From an uncultured Enterocloster sp. (GTDB lineage Bacteria > Bacillota > Clostridia > Lachnospirales > Lachnospiraceae): a DNA stretch of 55,811 nt. Below are positions 1 through 8,999 of this stretch, piece after piece. The notes beneath the pieces are model-generated. The model searched no databases. It saw only the letters and a list, made by a program, of their open reading frames with translations, and had not been told where the DNA came from. The stretch's first letter is position 1. Each line of letters starts with the position of its first letter. Location: contig CALWRY010000007.1 of assembly GCA_944384065.1 (NCBI GenBank), positions 1 to 55,811 of the forward strand, written 5' to 3'. The position numbers were made by a program, and so were the translations under genes.

Positions 1-92
1 TCAAGATATAAGTCACTATGAAAAAAGAATATTAAGAAAAACATCACTGCTCTTAATCCTTGAAGTGACAATATTTTTTTCTGATTGCTCAT
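1..92 (-). CDS. Acyltransferase 3 (OafA/YrhL type), N-terminal fragment
   Basis: Only the first 30 codons lie inside the window; the gene continues past base 1. The visible start reads MSNQKKILSLQGLRAV and then a hydrophobic run ending in a His (FFFHSD). The 'LRAV...H' pattern opening the first membrane helix is typical of family 3 acyltransferases, multi-pass membrane proteins that O-acetylate surface polysaccharides. Its ATG overlaps the stop of the upstream Fe-S protein gene as ATGA, so it is translationally coupled to the polysaccharide operon. Identification rests on a short stretch, so the family is likely but not certain. Confidence 0.6.
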   Translation of the reverse strand, partial: MSNQKKILSLQGLRAVMFFLIFFFHSDLYL

Positions 93-1291
93 CCCTTTAG
101 TCTCCGTCTTATCTTTGATAATATTTTCCTCACCCATGCCGGTGTATTCAGCAAAGCAAGCAACTTGTACCTGTCTATCTTACTCTGCGGAATAGCATAT
201 TTATTCTTTATTACAGACCATTCCTCATTCAATAATTCCTCATAAATCCCATCTCTTTGTTCAGATCTTTTAAACGGATGATTGAGCTGATGGTTATACT
301 CCGCTTCTCTATGTACATCTAGCTCTGTAAAATCAAATAAAACCGAAAAATCATCCCACAGGTGGGCTGCCTTTTTAGAATTTATTAGCAAAATTGAGTT
401 GGATTCACTCGGATGAAAATATGGATAGAACTCTCGGCTGTCACAATCCCCAACTGTGAAGTCACCGATTCTTTTCAAATTAGCATATTTACAGTTGTAA
501 CAACTTTCTCTAAAATCCAGTCCCTGCATAAAGAGATTGAAATATACATCCTGAGCAGTTCTTCGAACAAGCGGTAAGCCGCGCATCATCATCATCATCA
601 TCATATAGGAAGAGTTAGACTCAGCATTTGGATTCTTATATCTGAAACGATAATCAACCACTCTCCCCTGTTTTGATTTTGAATCCATTTCTATCTGACG
701 TCTTAAAAGCGCAGGACTTGGTACACCATGACACACGAGATCAACTGTATATAGGCGTTCTCTTTTTTTCAATGGAACAACTGCATACAAGCCCGCAATC
801 TGGCAAGGCGTACCAGAGAACAGGACGGTTCGTCCATCCTCAAGCGCTTTCCGTACCTGCTGATAAACATTTCCCACATAGCTCTGAACATATTTTGAAT
901 TCTGGAGTTTTATCAATTGTTCCGTTGACTCAATAATTATATGTTTAACTGACAAATCCTCCGTGATAGCTGCGCCAACAACAAGTGCGTTATATTCCTT
1001 TATCATATGACTTGCAATTCCAACAAATGCGCCTCCTGAGGCACTATTTTTTAGATGCACACTATCCTTTAGCCTTACTAAGTATCCTGTCAATGATTCA
1101 TCAACGTGATGATCATCGTTTCCAGGACACCCAGAATAACATTTGCCGCAATTCACACATATTTCAGCGTTAACCTGTGGGACATAAAATCCCTCCTCAT
1201 CTGTTACCATCTGTATTGCATTCTTAGGACACATATTCATACATGCACAACACCCTGTGCAATGTGTTTTAACTATATCGCTCACCGTCAT
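89..1291 (-). CDS. Fe-S/FrhB-domain protein of polysaccharide locus
   Basis: A 400-residue protein. The N-terminus carries two [4Fe-4S] ferredoxin motifs (CTGCCACMNMCP near residues 11-22 and CVNCGKCYSGCP near 45-56). The rest resembles the coenzyme F420 hydrogenase/dehydrogenase beta-subunit family (FrhB), with a further Cys cluster CYNCKYA. Such proteins are common beside polysaccharide pyruvyl transferases in Firmicutes capsule loci; their reaction is not settled and may be reductive chemistry on a glycan or precursor. The ATG at 1291 is preferred over an upstream TTG because GAGG sits about 9 nt before it. Residues 230-236 are seven consecutive Met encoded by an (ATG)7 repeat, which is odd for this family. 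It lies between the flippase and an acyltransferase. Confidence 0.75.
   Translation of the reverse strand: MTVSDIVKTHCTGCCACMNMCPKNAIQMVTDEEGFYVPQVNAEICVNCGKCYSGCPGNDDHHVDESLTGYLVRLKDSVHLKNSASGGAFVGIASHMIKEYNALVVGAAITEDLSVKHIIIESTEQLIKLQNSKYVQSYVGNVYQQVRKALEDGRTVLFSGTPCQIAGLYAVVPLKKRERLYTVDLVCHGVPSPALLRRQIEMDSKSKQGRVVDYRFRYKNPNAESNSSYMMMMMMMRGLPLVRRTAQDVYFNLFMQGLDFRESCYNCKYANLKRIGDFTVGDCDSREFYPYFHPSESNSILLINSKKAAHLWDDFSVLFDFTELDVHREAEYNHQLNHPFKRSEQRDGIYEELLNEEWSVIKNKYAIPQSKIDRYKLLALLNTPAWVRKILSKIRRRLKG
584..604. repeat. (CAT)7 / (ATG)7 trinucleotide microsatellite
   Basis: Seven perfect CAT units on the plus strand, read as (ATG)7 in the FrhB-like gene and giving seven Met. Changes in unit number keep the frame, so length variants would alter the protein by single Met residues rather than switch it off. 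Confidence 0.9.
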
Positions 1292-1303
1292 AAACAATCA
1301 TCC

Positions 1304-2743
1304 TCAGTGTCTAATCTTCTTTTTCATATATTGCAGTATATAAACTAATTCATCCATTCTAAAAAGCCATGCCCCAACAATATAAATCACAATCCCAACA
1401 ATAATCTGAAGCAAAAGGACAAATATTGTTGCTAAAGGTATCTTGCCAACGAAAAAGACCACAGCGCACATTATTCCAGACAAGGTGAGTGATGGCAAAT
1501 AATCTCTTAATATTTCACTCACTTTATATGGAAAATTCCTAACCGTAAAGTATGAGAAAATACAGGTTCCTAATAGAGAAATCAAAACATAACTCCAAGC
1601 GATGAGAGGTATACTACGAAAATAAAATGCCGCAAGGATAATCAGTGCGACTGTCAATACTGAAGTAACAACTTCATGAAAGAGGTTAACTTCACTTTTT
1701 CCAATAGCAAGCAAGGCATTTTTCAGGATAGTATTAACAGAACGAGTTACATATACCAAACTGAGAATTCTAAGATAAGGTACGCATGGCATCCATTTTT
1801 CTGTAAGAAATAATAGAATAAAATTATCCGCAATGCCCACCATTCCAAATATTAGTGGCAATAAAATGAAACTACTCACTCTAATGGATAATCTCATAAA
1901 ATCCGTATTCTTATTCAAATCATCCTGCTGTTCTGAAAAGACAGGTAATAATACCTTTCCAACTGAATTCACGATATCATTAACCAATAGCTGCGGAAAT
2001 CTCTTTCCTTGATTATAATACGCAAGATCAGCTGATGAAAAAACCTTTCCCACAACTAGCGTTCTAATATTGTCCTTAAGCGTGTCCACAGTCGTTGCAA
2101 GAAAAACTCGACTTCCGTAGCCCCACATTTCCCTAATACTGCTCATTGAACATTGAAGCCGTGGCTTCCATTCTATGAAAAAATACAGCATGGCTGTGGA
2201 GATAATTACTGACATCATGTTTTGAGCTATTAATGCCCATACCCCTGCACCGGTCAGTGCCAACACAATTCCGATAATGCCAGAAACAATTGCTCCAAAA
2301 GTTCCTATGATGCAACTTTTCATAAAAAGGAGTTTTTTCTGGATATATGCCTGTTGGATAGAATTCACTGCAGAAAAGACAAGGCGTATTCCTAAAACTC
2401 TTGTAATCAGAGTTAAATCGTTGTTTACATAAAAATCCGATATCAACGGAGCACATATAAATAGCACAGCATACATTAATACAGACACAAATACACTGAC
2501 CCAACAAATTGAATTAAAATCCGTGTCATCTGAGTTTTTTTTCTGTACCAACGCAATTCCAAAACCACCTGCAACTAATGCATCTCCAATTGCAACAAAT
2601 ACATTTACAATGGCTAATATCCCATAATCCTCTGGTGCGAGTATTCTCGCAAGGATAATTGATACAATGAGGGATACCAATTGTGCCGATATTCTCTCTG
2701 CAAATGACCATCCTATACCTGAAAAAACTTTTTTATTATTCAT
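1304..2743 (-). CDS. Oligosaccharide flippase, Wzx/MOP family
   Basis: A 479-residue polytopic membrane protein with about 12-14 hydrophobic segments, matching the lipopolysaccharide/teichuronic biosynthesis (RfbX/TuaB-type) branch of the MOP superfamily. Family members flip undecaprenyl-linked repeat units across the membrane. The N-terminal 'GIGWSFAERISAQLVSLIVSIILARIL' region (residues 8-34) is characteristic, as is the 'RIL.PEDYGI' turn. Its start overlaps the 3' end of the pyruvyl transferase gene by 8 nt. With the EpsG/Wzy-type polymerase in the same cluster it completes a Wzx/Wzy-dependent pathway. Confidence 0.88.
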   Translation of the reverse strand: MNNKKVFSGIGWSFAERISAQLVSLIVSIILARILAPEDYGILAIVNVFVAIGDALVAGGFGIALVQKKNSDDTDFNSICWVSVFVSVLMYAVLFICAPLISDFYVNNDLTLITRVLGIRLVFSAVNSIQQAYIQKKLLFMKSCIIGTFGAIVSGIIGIVLALTGAGVWALIAQNMMSVIISTAMLYFFIEWKPRLQCSMSSIREMWGYGSRVFLATTVDTLKDNIRTLVVGKVFSSADLAYYNQGKRFPQLLVNDIVNSVGKVLLPVFSEQQDDLNKNTDFMRLSIRVSSFILLPLIFGMVGIADNFILLFLTEKWMPCVPYLRILSLVYVTRSVNTILKNALLAIGKSEVNLFHEVVTSVLTVALIILAAFYFRSIPLIAWSYVLISLLGTCIFSYFTVRNFPYKVSEILRDYLPSLTLSGIMCAVVFFVGKIPLATIFVLLLQIIVGIVIYIVGAWLFRMDELVYILQYMKKKIRH

Positions 2744-3830
2744 CTTTATAATCCCTCAGTGTTTCTTTGAGGATATCTTTGGACTCGTTAATATATTCCC
2801 GCATCAATTGATTGACCTTATCATAAGGAATCATGCGTTCCTCTACCTCACTATCAGCTCCTTTTAGAATTCGATATGTACAATTCATCTCATCCAGAAA
2901 ATCTTCCATCCGAGAAAATGTTCCATCATTTGAATCTGCAATCCAAACTTGTCTATTAAAAATAAAACTGAATATCATACCATGGAAGGAGTTTGTGACT
3001 ATATGATCAGCATGTGCAATCAAATATAGCCATTCACCTGGGCCAATACCGGAAAATTTTTCATATCCTCTTTCATCTCTTTTTATCCTATCACTAATCG
3101 TATATATCGGATATCCAGTTTCTATTGACAACTGTCTTGCTTTTGCTTCCATAAGATTATTTCTTTTAAAGCCATAATGAAGGATATAGTGTTTCGGTGT
3201 CTTCACTGGATGCTGCATCTTTTTCCAAGTGTCAGACGAAATAAGGAATGTTGGATCACACACTAACGGTGTGTTAAATATTCCAAGACCATTCAGCAAT
3301 TCAATCCCTGTTTTTTCTCTTACAAGAACTGAATGATATCCCTCCACATTAGATTTAATCCATTTTCTGTTTTCTTCTGTAAGTTCTGCCAACCCAATGC
3401 TCGCTGCATACGAGTTACACTTATTCTTATCCTTAACAAAACCCAGAACGTAATTATCGTCATAATCCACAATAATCGGGTTAAATGTTTGATCACTCCC
3501 GGTAATAAAAGCCGTATAGCTTGTTTCATCCAAGCTGCTTATATTTCCGCTATTATATTGTCTAGCTGATAGTTTTGCATTATCCAACAAAAACTGTTCA
3601 AATCGTTGATTTCTTTTACGGGCATTTCCCGAAAATAAATACTTAACTCCAGATGTAACCGGATTGGACGTTTTATAAGAAATTTTATAGTGATCGTATA
3701 AGCGATCCACATAATCGATTAATTCTGCATCGTAACCCAGTTTGCTCACAGCTTGCTGCAATGCAACCGCTTGCAACATTGCTCCATAGTTTATAGCACG
3801 ATGAAATGTTATGATACCTATCTTTTTCAT
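2736..3830 (-). CDS. Polysaccharide pyruvyl transferase family protein
   Basis: A 364-residue protein starting MKKIGIITFHRAINYGAML, the classic opening of the CsaB/WcaK/ExoV pyruvyl transferase family (GT-B-like fold), which adds ketal pyruvate from PEP to sugars. 'ITGSDQTFNP' near residue 115 and 'HIVTNSFHGMIFSFIF' near 285 are the expected conserved blocks. An AGGAAA ribosome site precedes the ATG. It directly precedes the flippase and lies near the FrhB-type protein, a frequent trio in capsule loci. The exact sugar acceptor cannot be told. Confidence 0.85.
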   Translation of the reverse strand: MKKIGIITFHRAINYGAMLQAVALQQAVSKLGYDAELIDYVDRLYDHYKISYKTSNPVTSGVKYLFSGNARKRNQRFEQFLLDNAKLSARQYNSGNISSLDETSYTAFITGSDQTFNPIIVDYDDNYVLGFVKDKNKCNSYAASIGLAELTEENRKWIKSNVEGYHSVLVREKTGIELLNGLGIFNTPLVCDPTFLISSDTWKKMQHPVKTPKHYILHYGFKRNNLMEAKARQLSIETGYPIYTISDRIKRDERGYEKFSGIGPGEWLYLIAHADHIVTNSFHGMIFSFIFNRQVWIADSNDGTFSRMEDFLDEMNCTYRILKGADSEVEERMIPYDKVNQLMREYINESKDILKETLRDYKDE

Positions 3831-3843
3831 GATTGTTTCCTCA

Positions 3844-4701
3844 TTAATATCCTGTCAATTTATTCTTTATCTTCTGTACAATCTGAGTTGAATACTCAAA
3901 TCCATCAACTACAACATAACCATCTCCAACATTGAATGTATGTAATCCCAGATTGTATCGCTTCAAATCATGAGATGATATCGTCATTACTTCTTCCTCT
4001 TGAAAATCTTCTTCATCAAGACGAAGTATCTTCATAATTCTGATATCTTCTCCATAAATGTGTTCGCTGTTCTGCGCCGGTCGATACAAACACCCCTTGT
4101 ATTCAAAAAATTTGCCTCCCGGCCTTGCTGTGTGAATATCTTCTTTAACAGGATTTTTCTTATGTGGAATAAATTTACCATCTTTTTCAACAAAAATACT
4201 CAGTTTTCTGTTAGGATCATCCACCTCTTCTTTTGTAGTCGCAAAAAGCCATTTCTTACCATTATATTCCACAAACGTAGGATCAATCAGCGGCATATCC
4301 AGAATCAATTCTTTCCTTACCGGATTTTCCTCAATGTAAAATCTATACAGACCACCACTTTTAAAGTTTTCAGCTACAACGATTCCATCCTCATAATTAG
4401 GGTATGAAAGATGGTTCTCATCTTCAAATACTTCCTTGTGGGCAACCAATTTCATCGTCTTCCTATTGACTGTCAAGAGTACAATTGTACCCTTTCCTCG
4501 TGTAAAAATCAGCTCTTCCGCAAGAATATAATAATTCTCTTCATCATGCTTATATATGAAAGGATCAGCCCAAAATCGATCCTTGTAATGGTGTCTAACC
4601 CATCGAATATTGTATGTTTTTCCCTCCATTATCTCTTCAATGGAATTCTCAATGATACCAACATTCCAATATCCGATTCGAAATTTTCTTTTCAAATCCA
4701 T
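3844..4701 (-). CDS. Beta-propeller glucosamine inositolphosphorylceramide transferase-like protein
   Basis: A 285-residue protein with repeated 'WADPFIY...YYILAEE' and 'DPTFVEYNGKKWLFAT' blocks. These resemble the five-bladed GH43-like propeller found as the N-terminal domain of glucosamine inositolphosphorylceramide transferase 1-type proteins. No catalytic glycosyltransferase domain is attached. In bacteria such stand-alone domains occur in polysaccharide loci and probably bind or modify sugar precursors; the reaction is unknown. It sits between a GT4 glycosyltransferase and the pyruvyl transferase with short gaps, so it is co-transcribed. Confidence 0.6.
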   Translation of the reverse strand: MDLKRKFRIGYWNVGIIENSIEEIMEGKTYNIRWVRHHYKDRFWADPFIYKHDEENYYILAEELIFTRGKGTIVLLTVNRKTMKLVAHKEVFEDENHLSYPNYEDGIVVAENFKSGGLYRFYIEENPVRKELILDMPLIDPTFVEYNGKKWLFATTKEEVDDPNRKLSIFVEKDGKFIPHKKNPVKEDIHTARPGGKFFEYKGCLYRPAQNSEHIYGEDIRIMKILRLDEEDFQEEEVMTISSHDLKRYNLGLHTFNVGDGYVVVDGFEYSTQIVQKIKNKLTGY

Positions 4702-4707
4702 ATATTA

Positions 4708-5904
4708 TTACCCTACTAAGCTTTCTATTGATTTTATCGCAGCATCGTTACTATACGGGTGCTTTTTTATATTATCTCTGAACCTTCTAAGAACATCCCT
4801 ATTATCAATACAAAATGCAATCTTCTGATACAATGCATTCACATCTTTACCCGTAATAAATCCAGTTACCCCATCAACAATCGACTCATTAGCTGCCGGA
4901 AAATCCGTAGTCAAGACAGGAGTTCCTACAATCAAAGCCTCATTTATCACAATCGGCATTGCCTCTGTGTCAGATACAAGAACAAACAAATCATTTTTCT
5001 TCATGAATATATAGGGGTTATCCTGATTTCCCACATATTCAACCATACTATCTAATCCATACTCCTTACATATTCTGACGCACGATTCATACTCAGAACC
5101 ACCGCCGACAACAGTCCATTTAAACCTGTATCCATGTTCTTTCAGCATTTTTGCAATTTCATTTACCTTATCAATTCTTTTTGCTATCTTACTGAGTCTT
5201 CCAACGGTCACAATTCTAAAGATACTAAAATCCTCTTCATATACAACATCCTTACATTTGTTAAGAATATCCTCAATATCAAGAAGATTATAAATTCTTT
5301 CGCATCTAATCTTACCTTCTGACAAACTCTCAAACTGCGCTTTAACTGCTTCGCTAACTGCAACTACATGATCAAAATCTTTATATGTACGAACCAATCT
5401 CTCGTTGTTAAGACCAATTGTCTTTGGCTCACCATGCACCCACGAAATCTTATTATGGGATTTTGTCTTTTTGATTGCTAAATAATTTCCACCACCATAA
5501 AATGCCCCATTTTCAAACCAATTATCATGGGCATATGAGATTACACAATCATATTCCCCCAACTGAGTGGACAAATCTACTGCAAGATTTACCAGTGATT
5601 CAGTCTTAATGAATTTTGACATCGTAAAAAAAATCACTTTTATTAAAGTACGAACCATGCTGAGCTTCATCATTCTGATTTCTTTCAAAGATGATAAGGC
5701 CGAGCTAAGCAGAAATGGGGAATCAATTCGTATTCCTGGATATTTTTCATCAAACTCTTGGGTGTTTCCCGAAATAAAAATAACCTTCACTTCGTATTTT
5801 TCCAAAAGCACTGGCAAAAGATTCTCCAAAGATTTTTTAATTCCGCCAGTCGAAAAATGCTGATTTATTACTAGTATCTTTTTTTTTCGTATTCTTGAAT
5901 CCAT
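4708..5904 (-). CDS. Glycosyltransferase family 4
   Basis: A 398-residue GT-B protein. The N-terminus 'KKILVINQHFSTGGIKKSLENLLP' is the nucleotide-sugar transferase opening with a Gly-rich loop. The C-terminal half has 'VTVGRLSKIAKRID' and 'VLVSDTEAMPIVINEALIVGTPVLTTD', the EX7E motif region of GT4 enzymes. It would transfer a sugar onto the lipid-linked repeat unit at the cytoplasmic face. An AGCAGGTG ribosome site lies 9 nt upstream of the ATG. Confidence 0.88.
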   Translation of the reverse strand: MDSRIRKKKILVINQHFSTGGIKKSLENLLPVLLEKYEVKVIFISGNTQEFDEKYPGIRIDSPFLLSSALSSLKEIRMMKLSMVRTLIKVIFFTMSKFIKTESLVNLAVDLSTQLGEYDCVISYAHDNWFENGAFYGGGNYLAIKKTKSHNKISWVHGEPKTIGLNNERLVRTYKDFDHVVAVSEAVKAQFESLSEGKIRCERIYNLLDIEDILNKCKDVVYEEDFSIFRIVTVGRLSKIAKRIDKVNEIAKMLKEHGYRFKWTVVGGGSEYESCVRICKEYGLDSMVEYVGNQDNPYIFMKKNDLFVLVSDTEAMPIVINEALIVGTPVLTTDFPAANESIVDGVTGFITGKDVNALYQKIAFCIDNRDVLRRFRDNIKKHPYSNDAAIKSIESLVG

Positions 5905-5929
5905 ATTATTTTTACACCTGCTTAATACC

Positions 5930-6817
5930 CTAGAACTGAGCTTTTTTATTGCGATAATTCATAATCGTTTTAACAACTTCTCTAGGACTGCTAAGAAAAG
6001 CTCGAATTCCATATAAAGCAGCTTTTGCAACATGTCCTGATTTCATATACGTTCTGCAAAGAGTGAAAAGAATGTTTGCACTAGCCACTCTATCCTTTTT
6101 ATAATCTTCTCTATACTTTTTCCAAAGCAATTGATAACTTAGAATCTCTTTATCATAGCTTTTGGTTATTCTGGCACCGCTATGGTATCTATAATAAAAT
6201 AGTGGTTCGTTAATTCCCTTAACCTTAAAGTATCGGCAAAACCGAAGCCACATCTCATAATCCTGTCTGGCAGGCATATCAACATCAAATAATCCTGTCT
6301 GTGAAATGCAATCCTTTCTCATAAGAGGAATTGATGTAGATCCAATATGGTCGCTCCTAAGCTCAGTGGTAAAGTCTAGCTCACGATCAGAAATAAAATT
6401 ATATTGGTAAAGTTTTTTATTATTCAAGTCGTCGTTGTAGAATCTGTACCCATTACAAAATACAAGTGCAAGATTCTCTGATTCCATCAGGGCAACCTGC
6501 TTTTCAATTTTTTCTGGCATCCATATATCATCATCATCTAAACATGCTATATATTGGCCTTTTGAAGCAAGAATTCCGACATTCCTAGATACTTGCGCAC
6601 CACTATTTTTTTTATTTGCTATATATCTTATGTCGTTTTGGCTTCGAAATATTTTTTCATTACTTTTTTGAATTTCGGTTCCAAATCCGTTATCATCGAC
6701 AACTATTATCTCAATGTTTTTATACGTCTGATTCCTGACGCTATTTATTGCCTCAAAAATCAAATTTCCGGCTCTGCCGTATGTAGTTATGATCACACTA
6801 ACTAAATTATCAGTCAT
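5930..6817 (-). CDS. Glycosyltransferase family 2
   Basis: A 295-residue GT-A protein with 'VSVIITTYGRAGNLIFEAINS' at the start, the metal-binding acidic cluster 'ACLDDDDIWMPEK' near residue 95, and 'DYEMWLRF' typical of GT2. Cytosolic, predicted to add one sugar of the repeat unit. The ATG at 6817 is chosen over the one at 6826 because the GAGG ribosome site overlaps the latter. It lies just downstream of the polymerase gene. Confidence 0.87.
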   Translation of the reverse strand: MTDNLVSVIITTYGRAGNLIFEAINSVRNQTYKNIEIIVVDDNGFGTEIQKSNEKIFRSQNDIRYIANKKNSGAQVSRNVGILASKGQYIACLDDDDIWMPEKIEKQVALMESENLALVFCNGYRFYNDDLNNKKLYQYNFISDRELDFTTELRSDHIGSTSIPLMRKDCISQTGLFDVDMPARQDYEMWLRFCRYFKVKGINEPLFYYRYHSGARITKSYDKEILSYQLLWKKYREDYKKDRVASANILFTLCRTYMKSGHVAKAALYGIRAFLSSPREVVKTIMNYRNKKAQF

Positions 6818-6863
6818 CTGGTTCATCCTCTATCATTAATAATTTATAAATAATTTCATCCTT

Positions 6864-7916
6864 TTATTCTGACAAAAAAGTATGATAATGAAACAAATTA
6901 TCTGCACTCTCCCCAGAAATATAAGTAGTAACCAAAACATATCCCACTATCAAAAGTATAATCAACCGATAAACGTTCTTATTTACTTTCGCCCTTACTG
7001 CTTGCCCCCAAAAAGGCATCTCAAACATTATAAAATAGAATCCTATTCTATTCATGAATGTATACTTCATTCCTAATGCAGCCAGTGCCAAACCTGCCGC
7101 ATACATTATTGGAACCTGTTTTTGCATAGGAACAAAATCCCCGTATTTTGAAACGCTAAATTCATCATTTCTAAATACATTATTAGAAAAAATCACAAGT
7201 AGCAAGCACATTATCTTTAGTATCGTCATAGCATGAATACTACTACTAGATTTCGTAAAATACCCCTCATACTTAGTAATATTTGCACTAAAAAAATACA
7301 TTCCAACAAATACAAACAATAATGCTGCTCCAAATCCTAGTATTTTATATTTTTTCTTTTCTGTATTGTAACCAAATGTCACAAACAAAAAGCAAAAGCA
7401 TAAAAGCGATGATGTGTGAATAGTTGAGGCCAAAATATTTAAAATAATATATTTTGCATATTCCCCTCGTTCAATATACCGTGTCCCCCAAAAAATAATT
7501 GATATTGCGAGAAACTGCCTTACAATATTAAAGGTATACGAATAATGTATCGACATATAAATTAGTAGCATCAGAGTAAGCGATGCTTCTTCTCGGAAAT
7601 CCCATAATCTATATACAATAAGAAAATTAGTAATGAAAGCAAAAACAAGCAAAGGATAATACGGATTATCAAAAAATCCCATCATAAAATACGATATCAC
7701 TGAAAAACCGATATCGCTTCCAAATGAAATCCCACTGCCACGAATATAGGACATGAAATTAAAATAATGTGTAGTGTCTACACCTGTTCCAATACCTCTT
7801 AGTCCACAAAATAGCGACAAAATGAAGGCACACAAAAACAGGAAAAATCTGTTTTCTCTCTTATCTGCAATGTGTGACAGTAACAGTACAGACAAGATAC
7901 ATGATATATACAGCAT
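6864..7916 (-). CDS. EpsG/Wzy-type polysaccharide polymerase
   Basis: A 350-residue multi-pass membrane protein with about 10 hydrophobic helices. The sequence 'LFCGLRGIGTGVDTTHYFNF' near residue 40 matches the EpsG family signature (R...G.GtDt..Y). EpsG/Wzy enzymes polymerise flipped repeat units on the outer face. The open frame extends upstream to 7988, but an AGGTG ribosome site places the start at 7916, eight nt after the preceding gene's stop, so I take the shorter form. Confidence 0.8.
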   Translation of the reverse strand: MLYISCILSVLLLSHIADKRENRFFLFLCAFILSLFCGLRGIGTGVDTTHYFNFMSYIRGSGISFGSDIGFSVISYFMMGFFDNPYYPLLVFAFITNFLIVYRLWDFREEASLTLMLLIYMSIHYSYTFNIVRQFLAISIIFWGTRYIERGEYAKYIILNILASTIHTSSLLCFCFLFVTFGYNTEKKKYKILGFGAALLFVFVGMYFFSANITKYEGYFTKSSSSIHAMTILKIMCLLLVIFSNNVFRNDEFSVSKYGDFVPMQKQVPIMYAAGLALAALGMKYTFMNRIGFYFIMFEMPFWGQAVRAKVNKNVYRLIILLIVGYVLVTTYISGESADNLFHYHTFLSE

Positions 7917-7924
7917 TGTTTCAC

Positions 7925-8935
7925 CTACCTGGAAATATATTTTGATAAGACTGGAAGTAGTTTGCTTGAAGAAAAATACAGTACCCAAGGCATTTTAACT
8001 TTCATTAGGATATAATAGAATTTTTTATACACATTCAAATCTCCAACGCAAATCACAGGGATACTTCTTTGCAATTCTTCGTTTCTTAATAAAATTCGTA
8101 TATCCCGCACTGCTTCCAGTCCATGCTCTTTTTCAGCAATATCAAGGATCTGCCACAATGCTTCTGTAACAGTTCTTCGCTTCATTTGAACCTCAAAGTC
8201 AATATCCATCTTGTCCAATTTCATATTCCATAAAGCCTGACGAAGCGGTTCGTATTTATCTCCAACTGTTCTTTTCTTTGTTGACGAGCCCCCATGTTGC
8301 CTATAAAAATATGTGGGTTTACTTTGAAGTGAGTATATCGACCTCGAATGAAGCATATATTGAAAGCTAAATAAACTGTCCTCATTATATCTGATCGGCG
8401 GATCAAACCGCAGATTATTCTTGCAAATTATTTCCCTCCTGAAAAGAGAATTATTTACTCCAGAAAATAAAAATCCAGACAATGTACCGTCATCAATCAT
8501 TTTTCGGAGTATAACGTTGGATTCATACTTTCCATCCCGAATTCTTGGCTTACTGTAAAGCATCCTTCCACCATCATATAAATATGCGTATCCGCTTACA
8601 ACACGATCAACATCATACTCTGTCATTGCATTGTATAACATCCGATACAACTCTGAATCAACTTTATCATCTGAATCGCAAAAACTGATGAATTCACCAT
8701 TTGCGTGTTCTATTCCAAAATTTCTTGTATCAGATACTCCACTGTTTTCCTTATGATAAACCCTAACCCTTTTGTCAATACTCGCATATTCCTTACAAAT
8801 TGATAAAGAACCATCTTTTGAACCATCATCAATCAGAATGACTTCAATATCTGTATGTGTCTGCGCCAGAATACTATCCAAGCATTCCCGTAAATATTTT
8901 TCCGTATTATACACTGGAACAATAATACTAATCAT
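7925..8935 (-). CDS. Glycosyltransferase family 2
   Basis: A 336-residue GT2 enzyme. 'MISIIVPVYNTEKYLRECLDSI' opens the protein and 'EFISFCDSDDKVD' near residue 87 holds the DXD-type metal site. The C-terminal part contains 'RYNEDSLFSFQYM', the EDxxF motif of EpsJ/CpsI-like capsule transferases. It follows the phase-variable acyltransferase and precedes the polymerase. Confidence 0.9.
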   Translation of the reverse strand: MISIIVPVYNTEKYLRECLDSILAQTHTDIEVILIDDGSKDGSLSICKEYASIDKRVRVYHKENSGVSDTRNFGIEHANGEFISFCDSDDKVDSELYRMLYNAMTEYDVDRVVSGYAYLYDGGRMLYSKPRIRDGKYESNVILRKMIDDGTLSGFLFSGVNNSLFRREIICKNNLRFDPPIRYNEDSLFSFQYMLHSRSIYSLQSKPTYFYRQHGGSSTKKRTVGDKYEPLRQALWNMKLDKMDIDFEVQMKRRTVTEALWQILDIAEKEHGLEAVRDIRILLRNEELQRSIPVICVGDLNVYKKFYYILMKVKMPWVLYFSSSKLLPVLSKYISR

Positions 8936-8999
8936 TTTCTATATCCTCATCTACTAAAATTAGCGTCTCTTTCGTCATTCTGTGCGGTACTCGCTTGGT

